A stretch of 64,000 bases of DNA from Macrothele yani. Taxonomy: Eukaryota > Arthropoda > Arachnida > Araneae > Macrothelidae. The stretch's first letter is position 1, and each line of letters starts with the position of its first letter. The translations under genes and the position numbers were made by a program. The stretch spans positions 94,840,489-94,904,488 of the forward strand of contig CM077025.1 of the NCBI GenBank assembly GCA_039090855.1, read 5' to 3'. This document shows positions 1 to 10,519 of the stretch, one piece after another. Under the pieces are notes generated by a model that worked only from the letters and a program-made list of their open reading frames with translations, did no database searches and was not told where the DNA came from.

Positions 1-545
1 AAATTTAAACCTTTCATTCTGTGGAGCGTCCTCCATCATAAAAAGCCATGCATCTTCAACATTTTCCAGACGTGGGTATTCTTCTTACTTTTTCGTTGGT
101 TTTATATAGTTCTATATCTTGAATATTCCGCCACAGACATTGACTGAAGTAAAAACTGCAACCGGAAACAGTTGCATCACTGAATACATCTTTACTTGCT
201 TTTATAAGAGCTGCTTCGAAGTCCGTCATTATCAACTTTGGAACCCAATGTGGATACAAAGCCTTTAGATCCTTATACAATTAATGGTATGTTCCTTCTC
301 GTTTATCGGATAGTAAACATAATACTGCAGAATATACACGATTTTCAAGAGCAGAGCTCCCTAAATCAGCATGAACACTTAAAAGTTGATAAAACTGTCT
401 CGGGCAACTTTTGAAAGTCCCATCCAAGAAGAAATCGTCATTCTTTAACAAGTTAGTAAAATCATGCAATGCATTGACTATGATACGCTTTCCAACATAC
501 CAGAAATCATTACTCAAGTTATCACTCAAGTTATAAGGATAATGG
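1..545 (-). pseudogene. MULE-type transposase remnant, partial at window edge
   Basis: The minus strand encodes the core of a Mutator-like (MULE) transposase. An upstream part contains the FFLDGTFKSCP block and a downstream part contains IMTDFEAALIKA followed by a C-x-F/Y-x-x-SQ-x-x-W-R segment, both typical of the MULE domain, where the DGTF and TDFE acidic residues are catalytic. The reading frame is broken by an in-frame stop at 281-283 and by a frameshift near 70-100. The downstream frame resumes with VEDAWLFMMEDAP and runs off the window at base 1, so the C-terminus is not visible. The upstream boundary merges into the repeat beginning near 530. It is a dead fragment; the superfamily call is fairly secure. 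Confidence 0.75.
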
Positions 546-1420
546 CTGCGAAATAAATCTCGGTCCTGTGCCTTGACCTCTGATCCCATTTCGATGATAT
601 TCAACAGAACCGGTTCAGTATACCTCCGAAATCACATGATAAAGTTTTGTCCCAATCGAAGCATTTTACGTAAGTTATGATGCATAAGGGCTATGGAATA
701 GATCTCGCTCCTATGTCCTGACTTTTGACCCCACTTCACCCATTTTTCAATCGGTTTCGTCCTCAGATGATTTCCTGCCACATACTAAAATTTACGCGAG
801 TTGTCGTGCGGACAGACAGACTGAAGGACATACAGACAAACTGGAGCATATACGCTTCTTCAACCTACGGTTGGAAAGCGTAAATAAATATTGGTAATCG
901 TCTTGGGAAAACACTTTTTTGCAACATCATTCCCAAAATCATGCTTCTTCAACCTTAGGTTGAAGAAGCATACCTGCAACCTAGAGCATATACGTATATG
1001 CTCTAGCTTTGTCCGTCCGTCTGTCTGTCTGCCTGTCCGCATGATAACACCCTTAAAAATTGTTCGATTTCGATGAAAGTTTAGTATGTTGTAGAGGAAA
1101 GCATGGGGACGAACCGTTTTGAAAATGGACGAAATGGGGTCAAAGAACAGGACAAAAGAGTGGAATCCATTCCATCGCTGTTATGCGTCATAACTTATGT
1201 AAAAATGCTTCGATTGCGACAAAAATTTATCATGTTGTTTCGGAGATATACTGAACCGGTTCTGTTGAATATAATTGAAATGGGGTCAAAGGTCAGGACA
1301 CAGGAGCACCGATTTTTTCCACAGCCTTTATCCTTATAACTTGAGTAATGATTTCTGGTGTGTTGGAGCGTAACATGATCAATGCATTGCATGATTTCAC
1401 TAAGTTTTTGCACTTTTGCT
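440..1420. repeat. Large inverted repeat (foldback-like)
   Basis: The stretch from about 440 to 880 reappears in reverse complement from about 1030 to 1412, including the track GAACCGGTTCTGTTGAATAT and the segment for recurrent ATG-CATTGCATGATTT. Between the arms lie two perfect palindromes: 944-972 (ATGCTTCTTCAACC, a 3-base loop, then its complement) and 983-1004 (AGAGCATATACGTATATGCTCT core). The left arm overlaps the MULE coding remnant, so the arms may be MULE terminal repeats or a derived foldback element. The same unit occurs in direct orientation at 46,430-46,790. No target duplication could be assigned. Confidence 0.7.
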
Positions 1421-1628
1421 TCTGCTTCATTCGGAACACAAACATGATCTGTTTTACTTATTATATTATACTGAAAATGCGTTTTAACACTTCTTTTACA
1501 ATTTTCTTTTTTTATCTTTCAAGCTCAGCCATCTGACACTCAGTGTACTTTTCTTCTGAAGGTGATATTGGTAGCCATTTTCTAGTATACATTAAAACTA
1601 GATTAGCAGGGTCGCTTCACCCACGATT

Positions 1629-1846
1629 GCTGCCCCTGTGGTTCAGTGGTCTAAGCGATGGCTTCAGATCATTAGTCCGAAAAGGGTCCTGGTACGAATC
1701 CCGGTGAGGCATGGATGTTGTGCTTGTCTTACGGTACTGGCTTTCTCCCTTCCCTGGAACCAGTGAACCTACATTAAGGACGGGCGACTGCCCATTGAAT
1801 TGCTCATGGTAGTCGTTAAACCTCCAATCAAAAAAAAAAAAAAAAA
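1629..1846 (+). mobile_element. tRNA-derived SINE (family 1), full length
   Basis: The head carries RNA polymerase III-type boxes (TGGTTCAGTGGTCTAAGCG and a degenerate B box GGTACGAATCC). It is followed by the family body (GGCATGGATGTTGTG, CCCTTCCCTGGAACCAGTG, GGACGGGCGACTGC, GTCGTTAAACCTCCAATC) and a tail of about 17 A. A perfect 12-bp target duplication, TCACCCACGATT, lies at 1617-1628 and 1847-1858, which shows LINE-type retroposition. The same family recurs at least nine more times in the window. Confidence 0.92.
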
Positions 1847-2362
1847 TCACCCACGATTAAATATAACAGGGTCGCTTAGCCCAAGATTTTGCAGAGGGTC
1901 GCCTGGCCCACGTAATCCGGCTAGCCTTAAGCCATCTGCAGTCGCGTCACCTTCATGTTTTCACCAAATAACAGAAAATTCCCATTATTCATATTGTAGC
2001 TAGTAGAACTTTAAATTTTAGTCGACAGAAATCTTCATACTAGCAGTCTTCGTCGTATCTAGGAAAAAAATACATTGTTACTTAAAACACTCACAGAGGT
2101 TTTTGAGTTACGAAATGCACGCGAGACACGCCATAAAAATAATTAAGAATTTTAGGCAAAGAACAAAAGAGAGAATATAGCTTAACCACACAGTTGTGCG
2201 CTCCCCATTGTATTAGTTAATTCCGGTAGAAGTGAATTAATTCAAAAAGTGAAAAGGAAAAATTAAATAAACCCAGGCTCCTAAGGTCTCAGGTTTCAGT
2301 CCGGTTTAGTCAAGGTTTTAGACAAAAACTGGCCCACGTTTAGTCAAAATATTATTCAATAA

Positions 2363-3543
2363 CAGGGTTTCCACAGTCTTTACAAATCCTTAAAAGTCCT
2401 TAAAAAGAAGTGCTTAATTTTTTTTAGGGTGCCATTTCTGGTAGACCTTGCTTTCTACCAGAAATGGCGAAAAGTTCTTAACATGTTTTTTTTTTTTATA
2501 ACTGACTGCACAAAATCCAGAGTCTACAAAGTAGTGCGAAAACTACTGCTGCCAGTTGGCTGTGCTCATGTCATGAGGCATCAACTGAAAGTTTGTGGGA
2601 GAGTATGTGAGAGTGTTGGATAAGTAATTTGCTGAAAAGATGAAGGATCGTCGGCTAAATTAAACACATCCAATAGACATCACCTAACAAGCCCCATCAC
2701 TAATTTTTGTACTAATACAGTATCTCGCTTTTGTATTTTCCTTTTCTGTATATGCAGATAACAATTATTCAGTTATGCCACGAGAACATTACTTGCCAAA
2801 CTGAGATCTTCAATTTAGCCTTCTAATTTAATTCATGCGGCCATTATGTGCAAAATTCAAATATTGAACTAAGAAAATGTCCATAGTACAATTTGTTGCA
2901 TAGCTGATTGTTCCCTCAAATAGGAAAGCGTATTTGTCCAGCAGAGCTGCTTTTTGAATTTCATAAAATCTAATGCATTACATCCACAAACCAGTATATG
3001 GAAAAATATTGCAAACTTTGTCAACATACAGTAGAACTGAAATTATCCGGACTCTAGATGTCCGGAACTCTAATTATCCGGATTGCTTGTTCTTCTTTCA
3101 AGGTCAAGTAAAATTAAAAGTTTTGTTAATTTATTTCCGTGTTTTTAATTGCTTCGTTCATTTCAATAATACGAAATGATAATGCAGTACAATAGATATT
3201 TATTTTTAAACTGTGTAACATCTGTTATTGCAAAATACGATAAAGGGAAAAATTAAATTCCTTCACTTCAATTAGTAAATATGCAATTGGCCTACAGAAA
3301 AAAGGCAACCCAATTATCCGGATTTTCCGAATATCCGGATGGGCTGTGGTCCGAGTTAATCCGGATAACTGGACTTCTACTGTACTTCAATTTGCATTGC
3401 TCTGTCACATGTAAAAGTCTATTTGTGCACATGCCATTCTTGTACGGTATATACGATTGGTATGGTCCTTAAAAAATTCAGAGGGGTACTTAAAATTCCT
3501 TAAAAGTTCTTATTTTTTGCGGGGAAAAGAGTGGGGAACCCTG
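2363..3543. mobile_element. hAT-like non-autonomous element with terminal inverted repeats
   Basis: The left end CAGGGTTTCCACAGT is mirrored by the right end (reverse complement CAGGGTTCCCCACTC), a hAT-style terminus. Just inside both ends are runs of CCTTAAAA in inverted arrangement. There is no transposase. A perfect 14-bp-arm hairpin lies at 2431-2468 (GCCATTTCTGGTAG with its complement) and a pogo-like MITE is nested at 3029-3382. A clear 8-bp target duplication was not found; only AATAA matches on both sides. The superfamily is therefore an inference. Confidence 0.5.
3029..3382. mobile_element. pogo/Tigger-like MITE, nested
   Basis: The ends are CAGTAGAACTGAAATTATCC and, in reverse complement on the right, CAGTAGAAGTCCAGTTATCC. 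They are flanked by TA at 3027-3028 and 3383-3384. Several ATCCGGA blocks repeat inside. Pogo/Tigger elements have CAGTA-starting ends and TA target duplications, which fits. The 354-bp body has no coding capacity. It lies inside the hAT-like element, so it inserted later. Confidence 0.7.
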
Positions 3544-3549
3544 AATAAG

Positions 3550-4250
3550 GGTTTAGTGAAAACCTGCGCTTTTAGGGGCCCGAGGTTTTAAAAGATCCCC
3601 GTGCCCGTGAGGGTCAGGGTTTTAGTGTGTCATTCCCGCATCCTTTTCTGAGTCTTTTGTAATAGCCCTGGTCCGTACTTCTCTCTTTTTTTGTCACAAA
3701 GTACGCTACATCATTTTACGTTTCGGAAGTGGGAGCACGAAACCGCTGGTTTCGGATCAGCGGATAACAATGGTCGAAGGATCATCTCATCATAGAAGAC
3801 TTAATTTTTATTTAATTACGTGTATTGCGTGGAAGACTCATCGCGCATATTTATCAAACCTAACGGCCAGAAGATTCACTGTTTTTTGAGCGAAATATAA
3901 CCTTTTGCTAGCGATGTTATTCAAACTCTGGAGCGATTGTTCAGCCAACTGAACTACGTCGACAGGATTATCGCTGCTCCATTGTCAATTTGAATCACGC
4001 TTTACCGCAGTAGTACGTCATGCCCTGTTGTACTTTGCACAACACACAGTGACGTATACCTTAAGTCAACCTTCCCTTTTAGTTCCTGTCTTCTTGTGTA
4101 AATTTTGGTTTATTCTCGTTAAACGTTTTCATTCGGAACGCTACACTTTTCCTCACAACGAATTTGCGTAAGCTTCTTTATTCAGTAAGCCTTACAGTGA
4201 AACAATTCGCTTTAGCAGGTTCAAGCTTCCATTAATCACATTACTACTTT
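3550..4250. other. Stretch without recognisable genes
   Basis: No long open frame, tRNA-like head or terminal repeat was recognised. A GTTTAGTGAAAACC / TTTTAGGGGCC-type motif loosely resembles sequence at 2280-2345, which may be decayed flanking repeat. Confidence 0.4.
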
Positions 4251-4254
4251 ACAG

Positions 4255-4670
4255 GGAAGTTCATTGCGTAGTATAAGTTTGGGCCATAAACACAAGGGTT
4301 TCCCCAAAACGATTGAGAATGATTTTATAAAAAAATATGCGTACCTTTATTATCGAGAAAGTGGTCATTTTCGAAATACTGGTCATTGCATCGAATACAA
4401 GTGTATCAACGTTCCTCTCACTTTTTGAGTGTCTTCTGGAATTCCTTTTTTGGAAATGCTGTTGAAGCACCCCTGTTCATCTGTAATCAGTTGCTGATCA
4501 GTCTCAAATTGCCGTCCCCATAATGTATTTTTTTTCAAAATGGGGAACAACCAGAAGTCACATGGTGATAAATCTGGACTATATGCAGGCTGGGGCATCA
4601 ACTTAATATTAATTTCCTCCAAATAAGAAACAACAGAACTGGCCATGTACGGCCTTCCATTGGGCTGCAC
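4255..4670 (-). pseudogene. mariner transposase C-terminal fragment (DD34D type)
   Basis: The 95-codon frame contains PAYSPDLSPCDFWLFPILKK, the signature around the third catalytic aspartate of mariner transposases (the D in SPCDFW). Upstream of it is a short PNGRPYMASSVVSYLEE segment that corresponds to the region after the second aspartate, whose HDNA motif has decayed. A second frame downstream (about 4261-4400) supplies the family C-terminus with an NRFGETLVFMAQ segment, so at least one frameshift is present. The N-terminal half and both ends of the element are missing. It is a dead remnant. Confidence 0.75.
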
Positions 4671-4987
4671 ATGAAAAGAAATGGATATCCCAAGTAGAAC
4701 AAACTCGTTTCATTCCCAAAATATAGGATAATAACATTCATTAGCTCTCTTACCTATGTCCTGCTCAACGTCAGGAATTAGTAAACCTTATCATTTGTTG
4801 TTATGATTTAATTCCGCTTAATATGTACCAGACTGCGGCTCGCTGTGGTCGTGAGTGACGTAAATATGCTGTACGTAAATAAATGTATACTTTCGAATCA
4901 CTTGTTTTATTTCATACCCATAAAGATCTTGCATTCCAAATCTTCATATCCTAAATTATCTACAAAGAGTAATTGGATACTCTCAAG

Positions 4988-5024
4988 TTTTTTTTTTCTT
5001 TCGTTAAGGGGTCTAACGACCACC
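4988..5024 (-). mobile_element. Antisense SINE tail fragment
   Basis: A T-run followed by GTTAAGGGGTCTAACGACCACC matches the reverse complement of the family-1 SINE 3' end. The rest of this copy is absent, so it is a short truncated piece directly upstream of the full copy at 5050. Confidence 0.55.
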
Positions 5025-5049
5025 ATTACATTGTGCCGTAATAGTCACC

Positions 5050-5272
5050 GCCGCCCCGGTGGCGCAGTGGTCTAAGCGGTGGCTTCTAATCATTAGTCCA
5101 GATGGGTCCGGGGTCGAATCCCGCAGACACATGGATGCTGTGTTTGTCTTACGGCACTGGGTCTCTCCCTTCCCTAGGGTCAGTGGCCCTAAATTAGGGA
5201 CGGGCGACCGCTTATAGCCCATTGAGTTGCTCACGGTAATCGTTAAACCTCCAATCAAAAAAAAAAAAAAAA
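5050..5272 (+). mobile_element. tRNA-derived SINE (family 1)
   Basis: The copy begins GCCGCCCCGGTGGCGCAGTGG, which is the A-box region, and has B box GGGTCGAATCCC, the conserved body and a 16-A tail. A few body changes (for example CAGACACATGG in place of GTGAGGCATGG) show moderate age. No convincing target duplication was found. Confidence 0.9.
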
Positions 5273-5295
5273 CATTGCCGCCCGTTCCTTATTTA

Positions 5296-5390
5296 AGGTC
5301 ATTTGTTCCACGGAACGGAGAGATCCAGTGCCGTAAGATAAAACGCGACATCCATGCTGCACCAGAATTCGAGCCTAGATTTCGAGCCTA
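5296..5390 (-). mobile_element. Degenerate antisense SINE fragment
   Basis: Reverse complement matches to the family-1 middle are visible (CCAGTGCCGTAAG, ACATCCATGC, a decayed B box ATTCGAGCC). It abuts the next sense copy head to head. Confidence 0.6.
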
Positions 5391-5596
5391 GGTCTAAGGC
5401 GCTGGCCTCTGATCATTCGTCCGAAAGGGGTCTGGGTTCGAATCCCGGTGAGGCATGGATGTTGTGTTTGTCTTACGGCACTGGCTCTTTTTCTTCTCTG
5501 GAACGATTGACCCTAAATTAGGGATGGGCGACTGCTTATATCCCATTGAGCTGCTCACGGTGGTCGTTAAACCTCCAATCAAAAAAAAAAAAAAAA
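5391..5596 (+). mobile_element. tRNA-derived SINE (family 1), 5' truncated
   Basis: The copy starts inside the tRNA head at GGTCTAAGGCGCTGG, so most of the A box is missing. The B box GGGTTCGAATCCC, the body and a 17-A tail are present. The 5' truncation is typical of retroposed copies. Confidence 0.88.
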
Positions 5597-5724
5597 GATC
5601 CATCTCCGCCCAATAGTCAGAAGCCAGTGCTTAGAGCACTGCCCCACAGGATAGGGAAAAATTGTTTTCTTTGCTCAAAGGAGAATAAACCTCAGCCTTT
5701 TCACAACTGATATTTTTACAGCTG

Positions 5725-5963
5725 TTTTTTTTTTTTTTTTTTTCGTGATCGGGGAGATGGTAGGAAAGCGTTATCGTCCGGCATGAGCAACTCCAAAATC
5801 CATAACAGTAGCTATTCCATAATTTAGGACCAATGATTCTTGGCAAGGGCTATAGTGACCGCTACGGAATAACCGCCAAACCCGCGCGTCACCCGGGACC
5901 CAACTCGGGCCCAAATGACCACAAGCCAGCACCTCAGACCACTTGATCACCTGGGCGAGGCTG
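5725..5963 (-). mobile_element. tRNA-derived SINE, divergent antisense copy
   Basis: A T19 run at 5725-5743 is the reversed tail. The tRNA-like head is at the right end (reverse complement CAGCCTCGCCCAGGTGATCAAGTGG). Body landmarks such as ATTTAGGACCAATGATTC are recognisable but strongly diverged and longer than family 1, so this may be a separate subfamily. Confidence 0.6.
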
Positions 5964-6044
5964 TTTCTGTACAACTTTTGTATATTGCTTTAGTTCTGGT
6001 GTTTTCTTGGCCATGTTGCTTTTGTGTTCCATCCTAATTTCGGC

Positions 6045-6400
6045 TTTTGATTCCCTTAACCCGTCTTTGATCGGGCTGTGAGCATTTCTCTCAGGCTTCG
6101 CATATAATGAGCGCCATTTATTTTAATAGGAAGTGGTCCTGGTGGCACCACGCCAATTTTATTTGACATTTAGATTCATCTTAACGATCTGTTATCGGTT
6201 CCTATAAGGATTCACCCGTCTTTGACTTTCAAACTGTCTGCTCTTTACAGATAGCACAGCCTTGCAATTTAACGTACGCCCAACACTGAGCCACCATCTT
6301 CTATTGCTAAAAGACGGTGGCTCAGGGTTGGGGCAACGTTAAATTGCAAGGCTGTACTACCTAGGTTAACTCTCATGTGATTCGTGTGAACATTTCTCAC
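6045..6400. repeat. Dispersed repeat shared with 20,700-20,930
   Basis: The track around GTGAGCATTTCTCTCAGG and ATAATGAGCGCCATTTATTTTAATAGGAAGTGG reappears in reverse complement at 20,700-20,930. The nature of the repeat is unknown; a foldback MITE (6256-6355) sits inside it. Confidence 0.5.
6256..6355. mobile_element. Small foldback MITE (about 100 bp)
   Basis: The left arm (6256-6300, ACAGCCTTGCAATTTAACG onward to CTGAGCCACCATCTT) is mirrored by the right arm (6309-6355), leaving a loop of only about 8 bases. The arms differ by a few substitutions and a small indel. The DNA is almost entirely stem. No target duplication was identified. Confidence 0.65.
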
Positions 6401-6479
6401 ACCAAGCGACTGCTGGCTTTTGGATGTCGTGAGAGCTTTAATTACACATATATATATATATGGTCGAATCAGAATAATA

Positions 6480-7330
6480 TAACCCTCTACCTAATAATGG
6501 GAATAACCACACTTGGCCCGGATGACAGTGGCGAGATAGCGTGGCATGGACGCAATGAGGCATTGGAAGGCTGCCCGAGGCTCATGTTTCCATTCGGACC
6601 TCAGCAGAGCACGAAGGTCCCGCAGATGAGGTGGTTGTGGGCCGGCACGTCGATCCTGTTGATCGAAATAGTCTCACAACTGTTCTATGGGGTTCAGGTC
6701 GGACGATTTCGCAGGCCAAGGGAGGTCGAAGACATCGCAGTCGTATACCTGGAACCAGTCACGCACTTTCTTAAGGCATGGCAGCGCGCATTGTCCTGTT
6801 AGTAGACACCATCACCTCCAGGGTAAACGTCCAAGATGAAAGAAAGCATGCGGTCTTGGACAGGTAGCCATTGGTGTTCGAGGACCCATTCAGTGGTATC
6901 AACGGTCCCATGTTATACCAAAAACCATCACCCAGACATGCACACTGTCACCGCTGGTCTGTACTTGGCCGACAATCGTGTCCGGGTTTTAGTTGTCCTG
7001 TGTCTGATGCCCTATCCGCCACCGCCCGTCAGTTCTGTGGAGTAGAAACCTCGATTCGTCTTAGAGGACAACCTTTTCCCGCTCTTCCACTGTCCAATGT
7101 CGGTAGTTCCACGCGAACTGCAGGTGTTGTTGGCGATACCTCGGTCATCACGGACGCCTTGACCCAGCGTCAAATTCGGAGACCCAAGCGTAACAAGGCT
7201 CACTTTACTTTTATCGACACAACTACTTGTGCGCCCCAGTGTTCATTTGCGTGGTCAATTGCTGCACTGTTGCACGTCGATTGACTTTTACCAGTCGACG
7301 GAGGCGACGCTCTACTGTGGGGTCAATGGC
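6480..7330 (-). pseudogene. Tc1-like transposase relic
   Basis: In reverse complement, the QDNARCH motif (second catalytic aspartate) is visible near 6800 and SSDLNPIEQL (catalytic glutamate) near 6700. Frames are interrupted by several stops and shifts, and the FSDES motif could not be found. The terminal inverted repeats were not identified. A short (AT)n run lies just outside at about 6448-6461. It is an old dead copy. Confidence 0.65.
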
Positions 7331-7339
7331 CCTTGGGGC

Positions 7340-7775
7340 TCCACATTAGGGTTGTCTTTAATATTATGGGATTTTTTTATAAAGTCGATACTCCCACCCA
7401 CTAGAAATATTCCTTTTGTTATTATATCAATATCAGAAAAATATTAGAACAATCGAGCAATGTTTAGAGGTCGCACAACACGTTAGAAAGTTTGTTATTT
7501 GCATGCAATGTGCCGCATAATGGTGCAACAATAATACACTCATTTATATAATTTTAGCAATAAAATTAATATTTTATTATTCAAAATTTAAAGCACACAA
7601 ACTTAAAGGGACGTTGTTTTGATGTAAAAGTATAGTAGAAAACCAATTCATACGAATACCAGTTCTATTATTTAGCTGGGAATAGGCTTTCTGCTGCTCC
7701 ACAAGAGATCTTTTAGTACAGGTGTAACAATTAGGGTGATCAGCCACAACTTGCAAAAGAAACAGAAATTAGTCT
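7340..7775. other. AT-rich stretch, nothing recognised
   Basis: No coding frame or repeat landmark is visible between the Tc1 relic and the next pseudogene. Confidence 0.4.
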
Positions 7776-9640
7776 TCATTGTAAGTAATGAGTTTGTTCA
7801 ATTGCTGGACAAGAGCGATCAGCATTGTCATTGGTTACCACAATCTTCTGTACAATAGCAATACCTGCCTTATAGTCTTCTCTGTCTCCCCAAGTCTGCG
7901 GGTCAAATTGTAGAAATTCAATAGGGATACTCAGTTTTATAAAGAATCCAATTGTGTTGGGTCTAACAAATTCTGCAAGGTTCCTTTGTGCTGCAATACT
8001 GGCATTAAGAATGACATGGTTCGGGCCCTTTGGAGTAAAAAGGCTGTTTCCTTGTTTTAAATCTAAAGCATTGACCGTTTTCCGTTTTGTTGAGATCGAT
8101 ACTTGAGTATCAAAAAATGCAAAGCCAATCATTTGCTCGGATAAATACTAATAGATGATTCTCCAATTTTTTACAAGTTTCTTTTGAAATATTTTTATTG
8201 TGTTTTTCATACTGATAGAGATCATTAAAAAGATGAAGGTCATTACGTGGTGCACTTGCTGCTAGTGCTGTTGTAAACCAGGCTTTGAGGTACAAAATCA
8301 CTATAAACTTACACATTTCTTGAAGTCCTCTTTCCTCTGAGGATGTGAGTTTTAATTGGGATCGAAACATATAAATCTTGAGGGAGTAAATAAGATTGGA
8401 CATCTAAGGTGCATGGTGCATGGCTACCGGTGCTTGAAAATGAATTCCACGAGGGTGAGTGTCGCCCATAAGGATAATTGACAGTTCTAGTAATTCGTGG
8501 TAATCATCTCTTACGTTAATGTGTTGCGAAAGCTGATGCTTGGCAAAATCGTTTGTGTCTTTCTTCACAGTACTGGAGCTGATGAAAATCCTAAGATGTC
8601 ATCACATGTAGAATAAATGTTCTGATTTATAACATGCCAATTCTTCTGAAACTTCTTAAACAATAAAACTTCAGGTGCTGAAGAGGGTGAGAAACTGTTG
8701 GAATGTAGCACCGGCAAGTAACTCCATGATATGGTGGCGACCAGCAAAAGACAGTAAGTCTTTGCCAAGTTTGTTTTTTCTAAGAAATTAAACACATGTA
8801 CCAACATGGCGACCGGTATTCGATCTTGTAGTATCGAAGCACGTCCCTACAGTACGATTCTTAACATTCCATTCTTCCAAATCCTCAATAACAGTTTTTG
8901 AGGGGTTACCTCCTGATCCACTGGAGAGTTTGCTTACTTTCAGAAGTTGTGAAACACCAGAACCAGACACAGGAAGTCGATCAACAAGTTGCTTCCAAGA
9001 GAAGTCACACATTAACTTGCCGTCCCAATGGACTACAAGAGGGACATCCTCAGAGATTCCTAGCTTTAACGCAGCTGCAATTTGAGCACGATGTTTTTTA
9101 CGGTGACGTTTCATAGAACTGCTATTAATATTAAAATCTTCAATGTTATGTCCACGACTGTGGGATGTTTCAGCAATGGCAACGATTTCCCTTATGTCAC
9201 TTATTTACGGTCTAAGGCAGCAGCAAGTGATGCACTTACGACATTTAACCTTTGCTCTGCTAGTCCTTTTTGTAGGAGGAGAAACATTGCTTTCGTTGAT
9301 GACTTCCTCGTGGGATAGGTCCTCTTCCACTTTATTTCTTCCAGAAGACTGATTTTCAGTTGCGTCATCTTTATCATAACTGCAGCTTGGCAAATTGTAA
9401 CTGGAAGACGACTCTTTTTTAGCATTTTCAGGTGTTTTCTTTTCCTGTTCGATACGTTCAAATTTGCATGCTTGTTTAGCTGCTAACGCGATGTCAACTA
9501 AGCTCATATAAGCACGACGTCTAGGTTCTCGTTGCGCATGGAGAAATTTTCGATCTTCTATTTTGATGAGGGTAAATGCATCAGCATGAGCAATATGAAT
9601 GAGATTATTCAGTTTTGTACGGAACTCGTATTCCATTTAA
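7776..9640 (-). pseudogene. Transposase-derived repeat gene with FDTT-x-SNTG signature
   Basis: Five successive minus-strand frames together resemble a protein family that occurs repeatedly in arthropod and cnidarian genomes. In order they carry: an N-terminal segment with IAHADAFTLIKIEDRKFL (9205-9636); LVVHWDGKLM, a DRLPV segment and CFDTTRSNTG (8788-9114); PSSAPEVLLFKKFQKNWH (8565-8807); a LKAWFTTALAASAPRNDL segment (8110-8403); and MIGFAFFDTQVSISTKRK (7776-8132). The FDTT/SNTG block looks like an RNase H-fold transposase core, possibly hAT-related, but the superfamily is not certain. Multiple frameshifts and stops make it a pseudogene. No flanking inverted repeats were seen. Confidence 0.6.
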
Positions 9641-9644
9641 TGTT

Positions 9645-10050
9645 GCATTTGAGAGTGTCGATCACGGTGCTTCTTTAGGTTTGTCCACTCTTTATGAAGT
9701 TTTTCTAGTTTTGTAATAGCGTGATTTTTTCTACATGTTGGTATACGAGCCTTGTTCTACACTTCCATGACGTGTTTTGTCACAGAGGATGACGCCTTTC
9801 AAATCGTTTTTTTTAAATTAGGTGGATACGAAAGAATAGCCTCAACGTCCACTGTATGCTAGTTCAGTAAACATGCTTGGGCGATACCTAACAAGTAAAT
9901 CTCGTAAGACACAGTAACACACATAGAAGCTGTAACAGCAACTCATATTATTCGAAATTGACGAAGTACCACTTCACTGACCTAAAGTAACAAAACGATA
10001 CCCGTACTAGCTTAGAATATTGCTTTATTACAATCACAAATCTCACCTCC
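9645..10050. other. Stretch without recognisable genes
   Basis: This is the region upstream of the transposase-derived pseudogene. It may include the decayed 5' part of that element, but no motif supports it. Confidence 0.3.
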
Positions 10051-10061
10051 AAATCACCCAA

Positions 10062-10273
10062 GCCGCCCGGTGGATCAGTGGTCTAAGCGATGGCGTCGGA
10101 TAATTCGTCCGAAAGCGGTCCGGGTTCGGATCCCGGTGAGGCATGGATGTTGTGTCTGTCTTATGGCTTTGGCTCTTTCCCTTTCCTGGAACCAGTGACC
10201 CAAAATTACGGACGGGCAACTGCTTATAGCCCATTGAGTTGCTCACGGTGGTCGTTAAACCTACAATAAAAAA
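10062..10273 (+). mobile_element. tRNA-derived SINE (family 1), full length
   Basis: The head GCCGCCCGGTGGATCAGTGG, B box GGGTTCGGATCCC, full body and a short A tail are present. The flanking AAATCACCCAA occurs at 10,051-10,061 and 10,274-10,284, an 11-bp target duplication. Confidence 0.9.
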
Positions 10274-10327
10274 AAATCACCCAATGTTTCTATCGTGACT
10301 TGACCTGACTTTGTCCTGGCCTGACAA

Positions 10328-10499
10328 CAGTAGATTCCGGTTAATCGGATCATCGGCTAACGGTGCCTGCCCTTTATTTGGGGCAACCCTTGAAGAACAT
10401 CCCGAATTAGCTTTTTGGGATAAATCTTCGTACAAATGGTGCAACCGCTTAGTTTGGCTAAATGGGCACCGATGTGTTTCACTTAACCGGAATGTACTG
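10328..10499. mobile_element. pogo-like MITE (about 170 bp)
   Basis: The left end CAGTAGATTCCGGTTAATCGG is mirrored by the right end (reverse complement CAGTACATTCCGGTTAAGTG). A TA follows the right end at 10,500-10,501, but the left flank is AA. It has no coding capacity. It resembles but differs from the copy at 3029-3382. Confidence 0.55.
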
Positions 10500-10519
10500 T
10501 ATTTTCAATGTCTGTGACG

